Assembly (NCBI RefSeq): GCF_003148745.1
Contig: NZ_QGGU01000009.1
Coordinates: forward strand, 124,001-188,000
From: Pleionea mediterranea
Lineage (GTDB): Bacteria > Pseudomonadota > Gammaproteobacteria > Enterobacterales > Kangiellaceae
Direction of reading: 5' to 3'
DNA: 64,000 nt
The translations under genes and the position numbers were made by a program. Positions within the stretch are counted from its first letter, which is position 1, and the number at the start of each line of letters is the position of its first letter. Shown piece by piece: positions 8,683 through 15,954 of this stretch. A model generated the notes under the pieces. It made no database searches. It worked only from the letters and a program-made list of their open reading frames with translations, and was not told the DNA's origin.

Positions 8683-10491
8683 ATGATTAAAACCGACACA
8701 CAGCTTGGTAAATTTAAAGTTAAGCACTTGATAGGTAAAGGTGGCATGGCCGATATTTACCTTGCTGAAGATACTTTGCTTGGTCGAGAAGTTGCCATCA
8801 AAGTTTTACCACCAGAAATGGCGCAAAATCAGGACTGGATCGCTCGGTTTAACCAGGAGGTGCTAGCCACCGCTAATTTATTTCATCCCAATATTGTAAC
8901 CGTCTACGATGTCGGACAGGAAAAAGACATTCACTTTTATGTGATGGAATACTTACCAAATGGCGATCTGAAGCAACGAATTGAACAGGGCTTATCGATT
9001 CATTTATCACTGCAATATTTAAAACAAATTGCAGAAGCACTTAGATACGCTCATAAAAAAGGGTTTATACATCGTGACATAAAACCCGAAAATATATTAT
9101 TCGATGAAGATGGTCATGCAAAGCTTACTGACTTAGGCATTGCTAAAGCCATTAAAGACAGTCAAATCATAACAAACTCTCGACAAAGCATAGGCTCACC
9201 GCGTTATATAAGCCCCGAACAGGCACAAGGGGGCGCAGTGGATGAACGAAGTGATATATACAGCCTGGGTATTGTGTTTTATGAAATGCTAACCGGTAGC
9301 GTACCCTATGATGACGATGACGCCTTGACCATTGCACTTTGCCACATAAATCAATCCATTCCCGAATTACCAACAATGCTTGGTCAATATCAAGACTTTA
9401 TTTACGCTATGCTGGCAAAATCTAAAGAAGATAGATTTTCATCGGCAGAGCAATTACTCGATGCAATCGAACAGCTGGAACAGGGCCGCGAATTTATCTT
9501 GGATGAGTTTTACCAGGCTCGTGTAAAAAATCAGCCCGATGTATTAAATTTTGAAAGCATCTCGGAATCTTTTGACAACTCTTCAACATCAAGAACGAAA
9601 TGGCTCATCATTTTATTACTCATCAGTGTATCAGGCATCGGTTTTTGGCAAAAAGAAACCGTTACTGACACAGTGTCCAACAGTTACACTTATATTACGA
9701 CTTTTTTTACATCCAATACGGCTGACACCAATAGCCCTAGCGGAGTATTGCAGATTGAAACAAAACCATCCGGCGCATTAGTTTATTTAAATGGAAAGAT
9801 GATGGGCGAAACGCCTTACTTTGGTCAGTCAGTTCCCACTGGTGTTCATAAACTAAGGTTAGTACACCCGCTATTTGCTGACTATAATGTTGATGTCGAA
9901 ATAAATAGCAATCAAGTTTCCAGTCAACAGTATGAGTTAATTAAAGGCATCGGCAATTTAAATATCAATAGCCAACCCTCTGGCGCCACAATCGAAGTAA
10001 ATGGCAAAAAGATTAAGCAAAAAACTCCTTATATAGTTAAAGAGTTAATGTCTGGCTCGCATCAACTTTTTCTGAGTAAAAATCATTTAGCCGCAGAGTT
10101 AACTATCGATGTGTATCATGGCAAAGAACGTCCGATTAACATAACTTTAAAACCCGGATTAATGGCTTTTTATCCAAATAACTGGATCTCAATAAAGCAG
10201 CTATACAGTAATGCCGAATCTCTAATTAAATTAAACCAATTAAGCTCACCGACAGGAAATAATGCAGAAGAAGCCTATCTCGCTATTTTAAAAGCCGATC
10301 CTGAACAACAGAAGGCTAAAAAAAAGCTTGTAGAGCTTGGTAATAAACATTGGCAACTTGCACAAAGAGCCGCCAACAAACGAAATCTACGGGCTACCAA
10401 ACAGCACCTTGAACACAGCAAACGCCTTTTAAACAAAGACTATTCAGAATCGGCGGCTCGCTCACTACTACTGAAAGCACGAAGCCAGTAA
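8683..10491 (+). CDS. Transmembrane Ser/Thr protein kinase with two PEGA domains
   Basis: The 602-residue protein has a Hanks-type kinase domain (about 10-270): glycine loop GKGGMADIY (18-26), ATP-binding K40, catalytic HRDIKPEN (130-137) and DLG at 150-152 in place of DFG. A membrane helix (about 306-322) precedes two tandem PEGA domains (about 354-420 and 424-490), each opening with the PSGA signature, then a basic alpha-helical tail. PEGA domains are extracytoplasmic beta modules of surface proteins, so this looks like a receptor kinase sensing the envelope. It precedes an exported protein, an ECF sigma factor and a probable anti-sigma factor, all on the same strand. A role in one pathway with them is inference. 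Confidence 0.92.
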   Translation: MIKTDTQLGKFKVKHLIGKGGMADIYLAEDTLLGREVAIKVLPPEMAQNQDWIARFNQEVLATANLFHPNIVTVYDVGQEKDIHFYVMEYLPNGDLKQRIEQGLSIHLSLQYLKQIAEALRYAHKKGFIHRDIKPENILFDEDGHAKLTDLGIAKAIKDSQIITNSRQSIGSPRYISPEQAQGGAVDERSDIYSLGIVFYEMLTGSVPYDDDDALTIALCHINQSIPELPTMLGQYQDFIYAMLAKSKEDRFSSAEQLLDAIEQLEQGREFILDEFYQARVKNQPDVLNFESISESFDNSSTSRTKWLIILLLISVSGIGFWQKETVTDTVSNSYTYITTFFTSNTADTNSPSGVLQIETKPSGALVYLNGKMMGETPYFGQSVPTGVHKLRLVHPLFADYNVDVEINSNQVSSQQYELIKGIGNLNINSQPSGATIEVNGKKIKQKTPYIVKELMSGSHQLFLSKNHLAAELTIDVYHGKERPINITLKPGLMAFYPNNWISIKQLYSNAESLIKLNQLSSPTGNNAEEAYLAILKADPEQQKAKKKLVELGNKHWQLAQRAANKRNLRATKQHLEHSKRLLNKDYSESAARSLLLKARSQ

Positions 10492-10735
10492 ACCGTTATT
10501 ACCAGACTTTATCCGTGGATCATCGTCTTCAAGTTCATTTTATTATCACATGGGCAATACTCATGAGTTTTTATATATAGAACAAGTCAACACAACTTGA
10601 AACATCTGTCGCACAACCAATACTAGTAAGCCGACATTCAAAACAGTTAAAAGCCTTAATAATAAATCTAATGTATCCTTTTGGGCATTCGGCGACTATA
10701 AGTTGATGAATATTAAAAAATCAGGAGAATATTCC

Positions 10736-11746
10736 ATGAAGTCACCCGTTAAAGGAAAGCGTTTATCCGGCTTATTAACCAGTCTTTTTGCGATCACCGT
10801 TACTCTGTCATCCAATGTCTGGTCGAATGATAGTAAAGTGCCAGACTGGTATTTACACCTTAATGTCAAAGGTATGCAACAGAGCGCACTGGTTCAACAT
10901 CAGCCCTCCGATCATCAGCAAGCAAAACAGTTCATTAATTTATTACTCGGTAAAGACGCTATCGAGCAATTGAATGATGTTACTGCATTTGGTTTTGGTG
11001 AAGAACGAAAAATTGTTCTGTTAAAAGGCAACTTCGAGAGCCACAAAAATAATATAGTCAATCAATGGCAAGTACTGGGACTGACTTCCAATGAGTCTCA
11101 TAACAAGGTTGAAATTTACCAGAACACTGCCAACGACATTCTCAAACGCTTTCACGCTCTGGCAAAAGCCAAAGGATTAATTGATCCTGAGGATGAGTTT
11201 GAAGTATCTGAACAGGATAAGCAGTCAAAAACACCAACGGTGCTTTACACGGCAATCGCCTCGTCGCAACATGTATTGGTGAGTGATCATCTTGGAGAGT
11301 TGAAGCATCAACTGACACAAACAACCGCACTGCCGAAGCAAAACCCCGACAGCATGTTTGAAGTGATCGTTGATGTCAAAAAAGCATTACTGCACGGCGG
11401 TGTTAATATTGATGGCCTCGAGCAGAGTAACTTTCAATTTGAATCGATTTCTGCAAAGCAACTGTCACAGGCTTCCGTGTCATATTCCGAACAAGGCGAC
11501 TACTCAACTCTGCAATTAGGATTAAGTGCCGACACTCAGGAGGTTGCCAATAATATAAAAGCCATTGCCAAAGGAATTATTGCACTAAAACGATTCAGCA
11601 ATACCGATCCTGCCGTAAATCATTTGTTAAACAACATCCGTTTTGAACAAAGCGGTGGCGAATTACTAATGACTGTTTCGGGTAGCGTCGAGGCCTTTAA
11701 GCGACTGAAAGATGACAGAAAACACTCTGTCGATAAGAAACCTTAA
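10736..11746 (+). CDS. Exported protein of unknown function upstream of ECF sigma factor
   Basis: I do not recognise the family. The reading frame is open from 10703, but the ATG at 10736 has AGGAGA 7 nt upstream and gives a normal signal peptide (basic start, hydrophobic core, cleavage near SNVWSND). The mature protein of about 305 residues is soluble, with no cysteines or repeats noted, and ends in a basic tail. It lies between the PEGA kinase (244 bp upstream) and the sigma factor (32 bp downstream of its stop), so it may be a periplasmic component or target of the same signalling unit. Confidence 0.75.
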   Translation: MKSPVKGKRLSGLLTSLFAITVTLSSNVWSNDSKVPDWYLHLNVKGMQQSALVQHQPSDHQQAKQFINLLLGKDAIEQLNDVTAFGFGEERKIVLLKGNFESHKNNIVNQWQVLGLTSNESHNKVEIYQNTANDILKRFHALAKAKGLIDPEDEFEVSEQDKQSKTPTVLYTAIASSQHVLVSDHLGELKHQLTQTTALPKQNPDSMFEVIVDVKKALLHGGVNIDGLEQSNFQFESISAKQLSQASVSYSEQGDYSTLQLGLSADTQEVANNIKAIAKGIIALKRFSNTDPAVNHLLNNIRFEQSGGELLMTVSGSVEAFKRLKDDRKHSVDKKP

Positions 11747-11777
11747 TTTTGTTCAAAAAAATCAACGTTTAACGATA

Positions 11778-12305
11778 ATGAACGAACGCTTTTTAATTCA
11801 GCGCAGTATCAATGGCGACCACCAGTCTTTTGAGCGACTGGTGGTTACTTATGAACAAGCTTTGATGCGCTTTCTTCGTATTCGTTGCCATTGCCAATCC
11901 GATGCCGACGATATTTTTCAGGAAACGTTTATTAACGCACATCGCTACTTAGCAAGTTACGATTCTAAATACGCATTCAGCACCTGGTTATTTCACATCG
12001 CCATTAATGCGATTAACCGATTTTATCGAGATACACCCATAACAATATCTCACAAAGAAGAAATAACGCCTCAAATAGATTCCACTTCGGATTTAAATAT
12101 TTGGAAGGCGGCGAAAAACGAATTAACGGACGCTCAATTTCATTTACTCTGGTTAACCTATGCAGAAGGCTATACGGGCAAAGAGGTCTCTGTTATTCTC
12201 AATAAAAGTTTGCCCTGGGTAAAAATCAATCTGGTACGCGCCAAACAATCGCTTAAAGCATTGTTACAGAAAGAGCAAACCTCTCTTTCCGACTGGGTGT
12301 CGTAA
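11778..12305 (+). CDS. ECF-type RNA polymerase sigma factor
   Basis: A sigma-70 region 2 is recognisable: ERLVVTYEQALMRFL, then DADDIFQETFINAH and YDSKYAFSTWLFHIAINAINRF. Region 4 follows with LLWLTYAEGYTGKEVSVILNKS and WVKINLVRAKQSLK. The frame is open from 11712, overlapping the previous gene, but the ATG at 11778 gives a 175-residue protein starting MNERFLIQRSING, which fits ECF N-termini. A probable membrane anti-sigma gene starts 19 bp downstream. The ECF group cannot be assigned by eye. Confidence 0.9.
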   Translation: MNERFLIQRSINGDHQSFERLVVTYEQALMRFLRIRCHCQSDADDIFQETFINAHRYLASYDSKYAFSTWLFHIAINAINRFYRDTPITISHKEEITPQIDSTSDLNIWKAAKNELTDAQFHLLWLTYAEGYTGKEVSVILNKSLPWVKINLVRAKQSLKALLQKEQTSLSDWVS

Positions 12306-12324
12306 ACGATTACAGGAACTTACT

Positions 12325-12729
12325 ATGTCAAACCAATCCCAATTCGATGATGCAACACTAGAAGCCAAACTTAAGCATGATGCCAATGCCATAGATGGCA
12401 CCGTTACGCCTCAGTTGCGAAAGAACATCATGCAGACTATTCAACAAAATCCAGAAATGGCTTCCAATCCCATAGTTCAAATAAAAAGAGCTTTGCCTTT
12501 TGCCGTTGCCGCCAGCCTGGTTGTAACCCTTGTTGTGCTTTTAACGCAATGGCAATCACCAGAAGGCGATTATACTAACAATGGCATCACCCAATCATCG
12601 ACCACACAAGTACCAAATATTAATAAGAGTGAACCTCAACCCATTCAAATCAGTCAACAACTTAACAATGAATATAATGCCATTGTTTCAGATGTTGAAA
12701 AGCTTAAGTCAAAATTAATGAAGCTTTAG
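12325..12729 (+). CDS. Probable membrane anti-sigma factor
   Basis: The 134-residue protein has a cytoplasmic N-terminal half (about 1-52) with a LRKNIMQTIQQNP helix. One membrane segment follows (about 56-72, FAVAASLVVTLVVLLTQW), then a short periplasmic tail rich in Ser, Thr, Asn and Gln ending in a charged helix. Its position 19 bp after the sigma gene and the single-pass topology are those of ECF anti-sigma factors. I see no zinc-binding HxxxCxxC motif, so it would belong to a non-ZAS type. The function is inferred from context. Confidence 0.6.
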   Translation: MSNQSQFDDATLEAKLKHDANAIDGTVTPQLRKNIMQTIQQNPEMASNPIVQIKRALPFAVAASLVVTLVVLLTQWQSPEGDYTNNGITQSSTTQVPNINKSEPQPIQISQQLNNEYNAIVSDVEKLKSKLMKL

Positions 12730-12800
12730 TTATTTTTAACAGGTATCTTTTAAGGCTTTAATTAGTACCATTCTAAGTACAGCCAGCACCCATAAGTTTA

Positions 12801-13157
12801 CTATTGATTAAACTCTCTAATCTGAATGTGGTTTCCGTCCGTATCGGCAATATTGCAAACAGAAAATAAGGGATTAGACCAAACACCGTCAAATGCCTGA
12901 CCACCAAACTTGATAGCCTTTGCCTTTGTGTTTTCCAGATTATCGACCGTTAAGAATAGTTTTACTGAGTTAAACTCTGTTTCAGGCATAACCGATGGTG
13001 GAGTATGAATAATAATATTAAAGTCATCTATCACCAAGCTGATCAAACTTTCCGTTTCTCTTGTTACTTGCATAGAAAATAGCTCAACGTAAAACTGAGC
13101 GAGCGCATTTATATCATTAGAATAAATTAGAGCGCCATATTTCGCTGGTCCGTTCAT
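12801..13157 (-). CDS. VOC-family (glyoxalase/bleomycin-resistance fold) protein
   Basis: The 118-residue single-domain protein has the paired beta-alpha-beta-beta-beta pattern. It opens with KYGALIYSNDINALAQFYVELFSM and ends in the usual strand DTDGNHIQIREF, whose Glu is a common metal ligand. VOC proteins include lyases, dioxygenases and antibiotic-binding proteins; the substrate cannot be told. It is a lone minus-strand gene next to cassette cluster 1 and could be a cassette whose attC has decayed, but no attC-like sequence is clear on either side. Confidence 0.8.
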   Translation of the reverse strand: MNGPAKYGALIYSNDINALAQFYVELFSMQVTRETESLISLVIDDFNIIIHTPPSVMPETEFNSVKLFLTVDNLENTKAKAIKFGGQAFDGVWSNPLFSVCNIADTDGNHIQIREFNQ

Positions 13158-13229
13158 TTATAATCCTTAAAGACTTTTTTATTGAGTAAGTTCTTGTTAG
13201 ATAATTTATAGATGAAACTCATTGAGAGC

Positions 13230-13796
13230 TTAGAAACTATTACTTTTATCATTGAGTAGTTTTGAAATACGGTTCGCTAGATACTTGGCAGTACCAATAT
13301 CAGATTCTCTCACTTCAGCATTAACAGAATGTGCTACTACACCCATTTGAGTGCCTAATGGGTTAATCATGCTTTCACTGCTTTTATGCGCAACATCTAA
13401 TCCTACCCAAAGCATGCCGTGCTGACTCGATAATGTGGATAAATATTGCAAACTAACGGTTTGATCACCATTAGGCGCGCTGCCACAAGTGATTCCAGCG
13501 GCTAATTTACCGGCCCATAATTGGTCACACCAAAAGTCGCTGGTGGCATCAGCAAACGCTTTAAATTGAGCCGCCACACCGCCCATATACGTTGGTGATG
13601 CAAACAGAATAGCCTGAGACTCATGTAACTGTGTAAAAACATCCGATTCAACGAAACGCCCATCCACAATTGATGAGCCTTTAATTTGATATTCGAAGAC
13701 CTCTAAACCTTGCGAGTTAAATTCCGCAGACGCAGCTTTAACTAAAGCCTTTGTAACACCGGTATTACTAAAATAAACGATTGAAATCTTATGCAT
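13230..13796 (-). CDS. Flavodoxin-fold NAD(P)H-dependent oxidoreductase, WrbA-like
   Basis: The 188-residue protein has the FMN phosphate loop SNTGVT (about 10-15), a SPTYMGG block (about 68-74) binding the isoalloxazine ring, and GITCGSAPNGDQT corresponding to the third flavin-binding loop of WrbA-type quinone reductases. It probably reduces quinones or flavin in the cytosol. It lies just left of the first attC-like site and may be the outermost cassette gene of cluster 1 or ordinary flanking DNA. Confidence 0.82.
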   Translation of the reverse strand: MHKISIVYFSNTGVTKALVKAASAEFNSQGLEVFEYQIKGSSIVDGRFVESDVFTQLHESQAILFASPTYMGGVAAQFKAFADATSDFWCDQLWAGKLAAGITCGSAPNGDQTVSLQYLSTLSSQHGMLWVGLDVAHKSSESMINPLGTQMGVVAHSVNAEVRESDIGTAKYLANRISKLLNDKSNSF

Positions 13797-13817
13797 GATT
13801 ATTCCACGTGAACTTTT

Positions 13818-13893
13818 AACTATAACGCTTCAATAACCATTGCAGCTATGCTGCGTCCGGCGCTGAAGGCGCGTAGCTGATTGACTTGCCATG
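13818..13893 (-). other. attC-like site closing the parDE cassette (degenerate)
   Basis: The plus strand opens ATAACGCTTCAAT and closes with GATTGACTTG, which partly pair. Inside are CAGCTA/TAGCTG and GGCGC/GCGC pairings, giving the folded structure of attC sites. The right-hand GTTRRRY core is missing or mutated. Confidence 0.55.
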
Positions 13894-13896
13894 AGC

Positions 13897-13919
13897 TTTA
13901 TACCAAAATTAGGTATAAA
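13897..13919 (+). promoter_or_regulatory. Perfect palindrome upstream of parD (probable operator)
   Basis: TTTATACC (13897-13904) and GGTATAAA (13912-13919) form a perfect 8-bp inverted repeat with a 7-bp centre. It ends 21 bp before the parD start. ParD-type antitoxins autorepress by binding such palindromes over their promoter, so this is the likely operator. Confidence 0.7.
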
Positions 13920-13940
13920 TAGGTATTCGGAAGCTAAGAT

Positions 13941-14183
13941 ATGGCAAAAAACACAAGCATAACCCTTGGTGAACACTTTGATGGCTTCATCGCCCACCAG
14001 ATAGAAAGTGGTCGCTATAGCTCTGCAAGCGAAGTTATCCGTGCTGGATTGAGAGTACTTGAAGATAGCGAGAGTAAGCTTTCCGCGCTGCGTCAAATGC
14101 TCGCCGACGGCGAAGAAAGTGGGACAGCGGAATATAGTTACGATAGCTTTATAGCAGAGCTTGATGATGAAACCGGCCAGTGA
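13941..14183 (+). CDS. parD: ParD-type antitoxin
   Basis: The 80-residue protein has a ribbon-helix-helix N-terminal half: SITLGEHFDGFIAHQIESGR followed by YSSASEVIRAGLRVLE, the classic ParD/CopG signature. The acidic C-terminal half would wrap the toxin. The stop overlaps the ParE start by 4 bp (ATGA). The pair lies on the plus strand, opposite to the cassette orientation around it, which is common for toxin-antitoxin cassettes with their own promoter. It probably autoregulates through the palindrome at 13897-13919. Confidence 0.93.
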   Translation: MAKNTSITLGEHFDGFIAHQIESGRYSSASEVIRAGLRVLEDSESKLSALRQMLADGEESGTAEYSYDSFIAELDDETGQ

Positions 14184-14482
14184 CTTCATTTACTCTAACC
14201 CAGCGAGCCAAAAACGATTTGAAGTCTATCGCTAAATTTACAGAAGCTCGCTGGGGGCGAACACAACGGAATATTTACATCAGGCAATTTGATGAAGCCT
14301 TTCATATGCTGGCCGACGCCCCTTTTATGGGAAAAAACTGTGACTTTATTAAGGCTGGATATCATAAATCTCCTCAAGGAAGCCACATCATTTTCTACAA
14401 AGTAGTGCCGAATAAATCCCTCGAAATAATACGAATACTCCATAAAAATATGGACGTAACTTCGAAACTTGGTGACTCATAA
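14180..14482 (+). CDS. parE: ParE-type toxin
   Basis: The 100-residue protein starts TSFTLTQRAKNDLKSIAKFT and has the RelE/ParE-fold core, with RTQRNIYIRQFDEAFHMLAD and a final strand run GSHIIFYKVV then LEIIRILH. ParE toxins poison DNA gyrase. The gene overlaps parD by 4 bp, so translation is coupled. Its stop codon falls at the edge of the attC-like site at 14478-14537, as expected if the module fills its cassette end to end. Confidence 0.92.
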   Translation: MTSFTLTQRAKNDLKSIAKFTEARWGRTQRNIYIRQFDEAFHMLADAPFMGKNCDFIKAGYHKSPQGSHIIFYKVVPNKSLEIIRILHKNMDVTSKLGDS

Positions 14483-14537
14483 CGCCGAGCTAACTGGTGA
14501 CAATATTACTGAATCCATTTGAACGCTTCGTTATGCT
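14478..14537 (-). other. attC-like site of the second toxin-antitoxin cassette
   Basis: Read on the minus strand it starts GCATAACGAAGCG and ends CTCGGCGTTATG, so the outer arms mirror each other across about 60 bp. It abuts the stop codon of the minus-strand toxin at 14539 on one side and the parE stop on the other. Confidence 0.75.
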
Positions 14538-14538
14538 T

Positions 14539-14829
14539 TTATTTGGGTAAATGAAGTATTCTTTCACTGCGCCAAACTCTTATTACTTTTATTGATTTAC
14601 TCTCTCGTAAATATACTACGCGAAATGGCACATGTATGAGTTCACGGATTAATTCATCGTTAAACTCTGGAACCATACGACCAATATCAGGATGCTTTGC
14701 AAGAGTTTCAACGTGTTCAACTATAGCAGTAACAAAATCGATACCTATATGAGGAGCACCTTGCTCTAGATAATACTCTTTGATCTGCTCTAAATCTTTG
14801 ATGGCAGATTTAGAAAAGGAAATATTCAC
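14539..14829 (-). CDS. RelE/ParE-superfamily toxin
   Basis: The 96-residue protein reads ISFSKSAIKDLEQIKEYYLEQ, then HPDIGRMVPEF, LIRELIHVPFRVVYL and IKVIRVWRSERIL. This is the typical RelE/ParE fold, with conserved Arg residues in the last strands. The target (ribosome-bound mRNA or gyrase) cannot be decided from sequence. It follows a Phd/YefM antitoxin with a 3-bp gap, an operon order of antitoxin first. It is unrelated in sequence to the parE at 14180, so two independent modules sit side by side. Confidence 0.9.
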   Translation of the reverse strand: MNISFSKSAIKDLEQIKEYYLEQGAPHIGIDFVTAIVEHVETLAKHPDIGRMVPEFNDELIRELIHVPFRVVYLRESKSIKVIRVWRSERILHLPK

Positions 14830-14832
14830 TTA

Positions 14833-15099
14833 TTAAATACCTAGCCTTTTCTTTACATCACTTATATCAATAGTATCGCCTTCTTTGATTTCCATTAAGC
14901 CTTGCGTTATTGCCTTAACGAAAGCTAATTCTTCATTGATACTTTCGTAGTCATCGAGGCCTTGAACTACCGCAACACCTCTACCTCTACTTGTTAATAA
15001 AATAGGTCGATGAGTTTCTTTGGCATGGTTAACTACCTTACCTGGATTTATTTTTAAATCAGAGAGTGGAACAATATCTTCAGAGAATTTTGTTTGCAT
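14833..15099 (-). CDS. Phd/YefM-family antitoxin
   Basis: The 88-residue protein has the Phd/YefM N-terminal DNA-binding fold: IVPLSDLKINPGKVVNHAKE followed by PILLTSRGRGVAVVQGLDDYE. The acidic C-terminal tail binds the toxin. A near-perfect Shine-Dalgarno (AAAGGAGGT) lies 6 nt before the ATG. A consensus promoter overlapped by two direct repeats lies immediately upstream (15112-15153), consistent with autorepression. Confidence 0.93.
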   Translation of the reverse strand: MQTKFSEDIVPLSDLKINPGKVVNHAKETHRPILLTSRGRGVAVVQGLDDYESINEELAFVKAITQGLMEIKEGDTIDISDVKKRLGI

Positions 15100-15111
15100 G
15101 GACTTACCTCC

Positions 15112-15153
15112 TTTAGAGACCTACTTATAGCACCTGTTTAGAGACCTTGTCAA
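15112..15153 (-). promoter_or_regulatory. Promoter and operator repeats of the Phd/RelE-type module
   Basis: On the minus strand TTGACA (15148-15153) and TATAAG (15124-15129) are spaced 18 bp, a good sigma-70 promoter. Two exact copies of AGGTCTCTAAA (15112-15122 and 15137-15147) are 25 bp apart and flank the -10 box, the likely antitoxin binding sites. Confidence 0.75.
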
Positions 15154-15450
15154 AGAGTGTAAGGTCGAAACACTGGGACAGGTCGAAACACTCGAAACAC
15201 TGGGACAGCCATGTCTTTTTTCTCCTTGCTCCGCCACCCAAAACTGGCCGAAACCAATACACTCGTTGTTGCTATCAGACAAGCAGTAGCTAGAGCATCC
15301 ATCCATCTCGAGTAGTTCAGGTAATTTTTCCGACACAAACGGAAACGGCACCAAGGGTCCAGCCCAGCGAACACAATCCTTTTCATCGACTATCCAGGAA
15401 GCAATAGCCTCATAATCGGTTCTCTGTGGGATTCTCAGAGTTACTTCCAT
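15121..15450 (-). pseudogene. Truncated GNAT acetyltransferase (5' part only)
   Basis: The first 70-75 residues look like a GNAT N-terminus: TLRIPQRTDYEAIASWI, then CVRWAGPLVPFPF and CIGFGQFWVAEQGE. After about 15215 the frame becomes Ser/Val/Cys-rich sequence encoded by a short repeat (15163-15208) and runs into the promoter of the neighbouring antitoxin. The acetyl-CoA binding part is missing. The start lies 3 bp from the attC-like site at 15453, as for a cassette gene. A deletion appears to have removed its 3' half and its own attC. Confidence 0.75.
15163..15208. repeat. Short direct repeats at the GNAT truncation point
   Basis: GTCGAAACACTGGGACAG occurs at 15164-15181. It is followed by GTCGAAACACT (15182-15192) and CGAAACACTGGGACAG (15193-15208). 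The repeats sit exactly where GNAT similarity ends and may mark the deletion or a small inserted element. Confidence 0.75.
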
Positions 15451-15452
15451 AT

Positions 15453-15511
15453 GACTAACGCGCTAAAAAGAGGTGCGCGATAGCGCATCCTTCTTGCTTT
15501 GATTGTTAAAA
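15453..15511 (-). other. attC-like site of the membrane-protein cassette
   Basis: Minus-strand reading starts TTTAACAATCAAAGCAAGAAG and ends with CTCTTTTTAGCGCGTTAGTC; the centre GATGCGCTATCGCGCACC folds on itself. Arms AGCAAG and CTTTTT are only partly complementary, with bulges as in real attC sites. The upstream gene ends inside it. Confidence 0.85.
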
Positions 15512-15918
15512 ATATGACAGGAGCAGTACTCTCCTGCAAGCCCCGCTACTGCTGAATAAATAGCGTTACTAATTAAACTAAAAGTAGTAAAAAGTAGCCC
15601 GTTAAAACTTAACAGAGCGTTAGTAAATGTTGGATTTAAAATAATCACACTAAATAAATAGCAGGCTGCGCCTGTAACAATACCGATAACAAGTCCAGCA
15701 CCTCTATTCAGTGCTGCAGCCATGAATGGCGGACCTAATATTAAAATAGACCTTACGATTCCATCTGTGAGTTGATACCAAATAGGAGGCACTTTGTTGT
15801 CTACAGAAAGAGCATGCTCGACAATCATGTTCCAAGAAAAAAAGAATGCCAAGTACATCACTACGGCAACAACAATTGATTTTATAACTTTGTAATCTAT
15901 TTTATTTTTAACGCTCAA
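15463..15918 (-). CDS. Small integral membrane protein (cassette gene, unknown function)
   Basis: The protein has about four hydrophobic segments: KSIVVAVVMYLAFFFSW, ILGPPFMAAAL, AGLVIGIVTGAACYLFSVII and TFSLISNAIYSAVAGL. I do not recognise it. The frame is open to 15990, but that would overlap the upstream gene and its attC. A TTG at 15918 and an ATG at 15858 are the plausible starts, and neither has a clear ribosome site. The last 12 or so residues are encoded by the attC-like site, a common trait of cassette genes. Confidence 0.6.
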   Translation of the reverse strand: MSVKNKIDYKVIKSIVVAVVMYLAFFFSWNMIVEHALSVDNKVPPIWYQLTDGIVRSILILGPPFMAAALNRGAGLVIGIVTGAACYLFSVIILNPTFTNALLSFNGLLFTTFSLISNAIYSAVAGLAGEYCSCHIFNNQSKKDALSRTSF

Positions 15919-15954
15919 AGTTGCAGTTGTAAATCCGCAACCTTTACTTGTTAT
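15906..15954 (-). other. Short attC-like site
   Basis: On the minus strand it begins AATAACAAGTAAAGGTTGC and ends GCAACTTTGAGCGTTAAAA. The inner arms AAAGGTTGC and GCAACTTT pair with one bulge. The stop codon of the preceding gene (15944) lies inside it. Confidence 0.8.

Larger units (their letters stand above)
13818..15954 (-). mobile_element. Cassette cluster 1 (CALIN-like: attC-like sites without integrase)
   Basis: Four attC-like imperfect palindromes (13818-13893, 14478-14537, 15453-15511, 15906-15954) delimit short DNA blocks carrying a parDE pair, a second toxin-antitoxin pair, a GNAT fragment and a membrane protein. The last site closes a fifth block, whose gene starts at 16417. All sites read on the minus strand, ending in a GCGTTA-type core. 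No tyrosine recombinase gene is present in the window. The boundaries are approximate because the outermost sites are degenerate. Confidence 0.7.
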
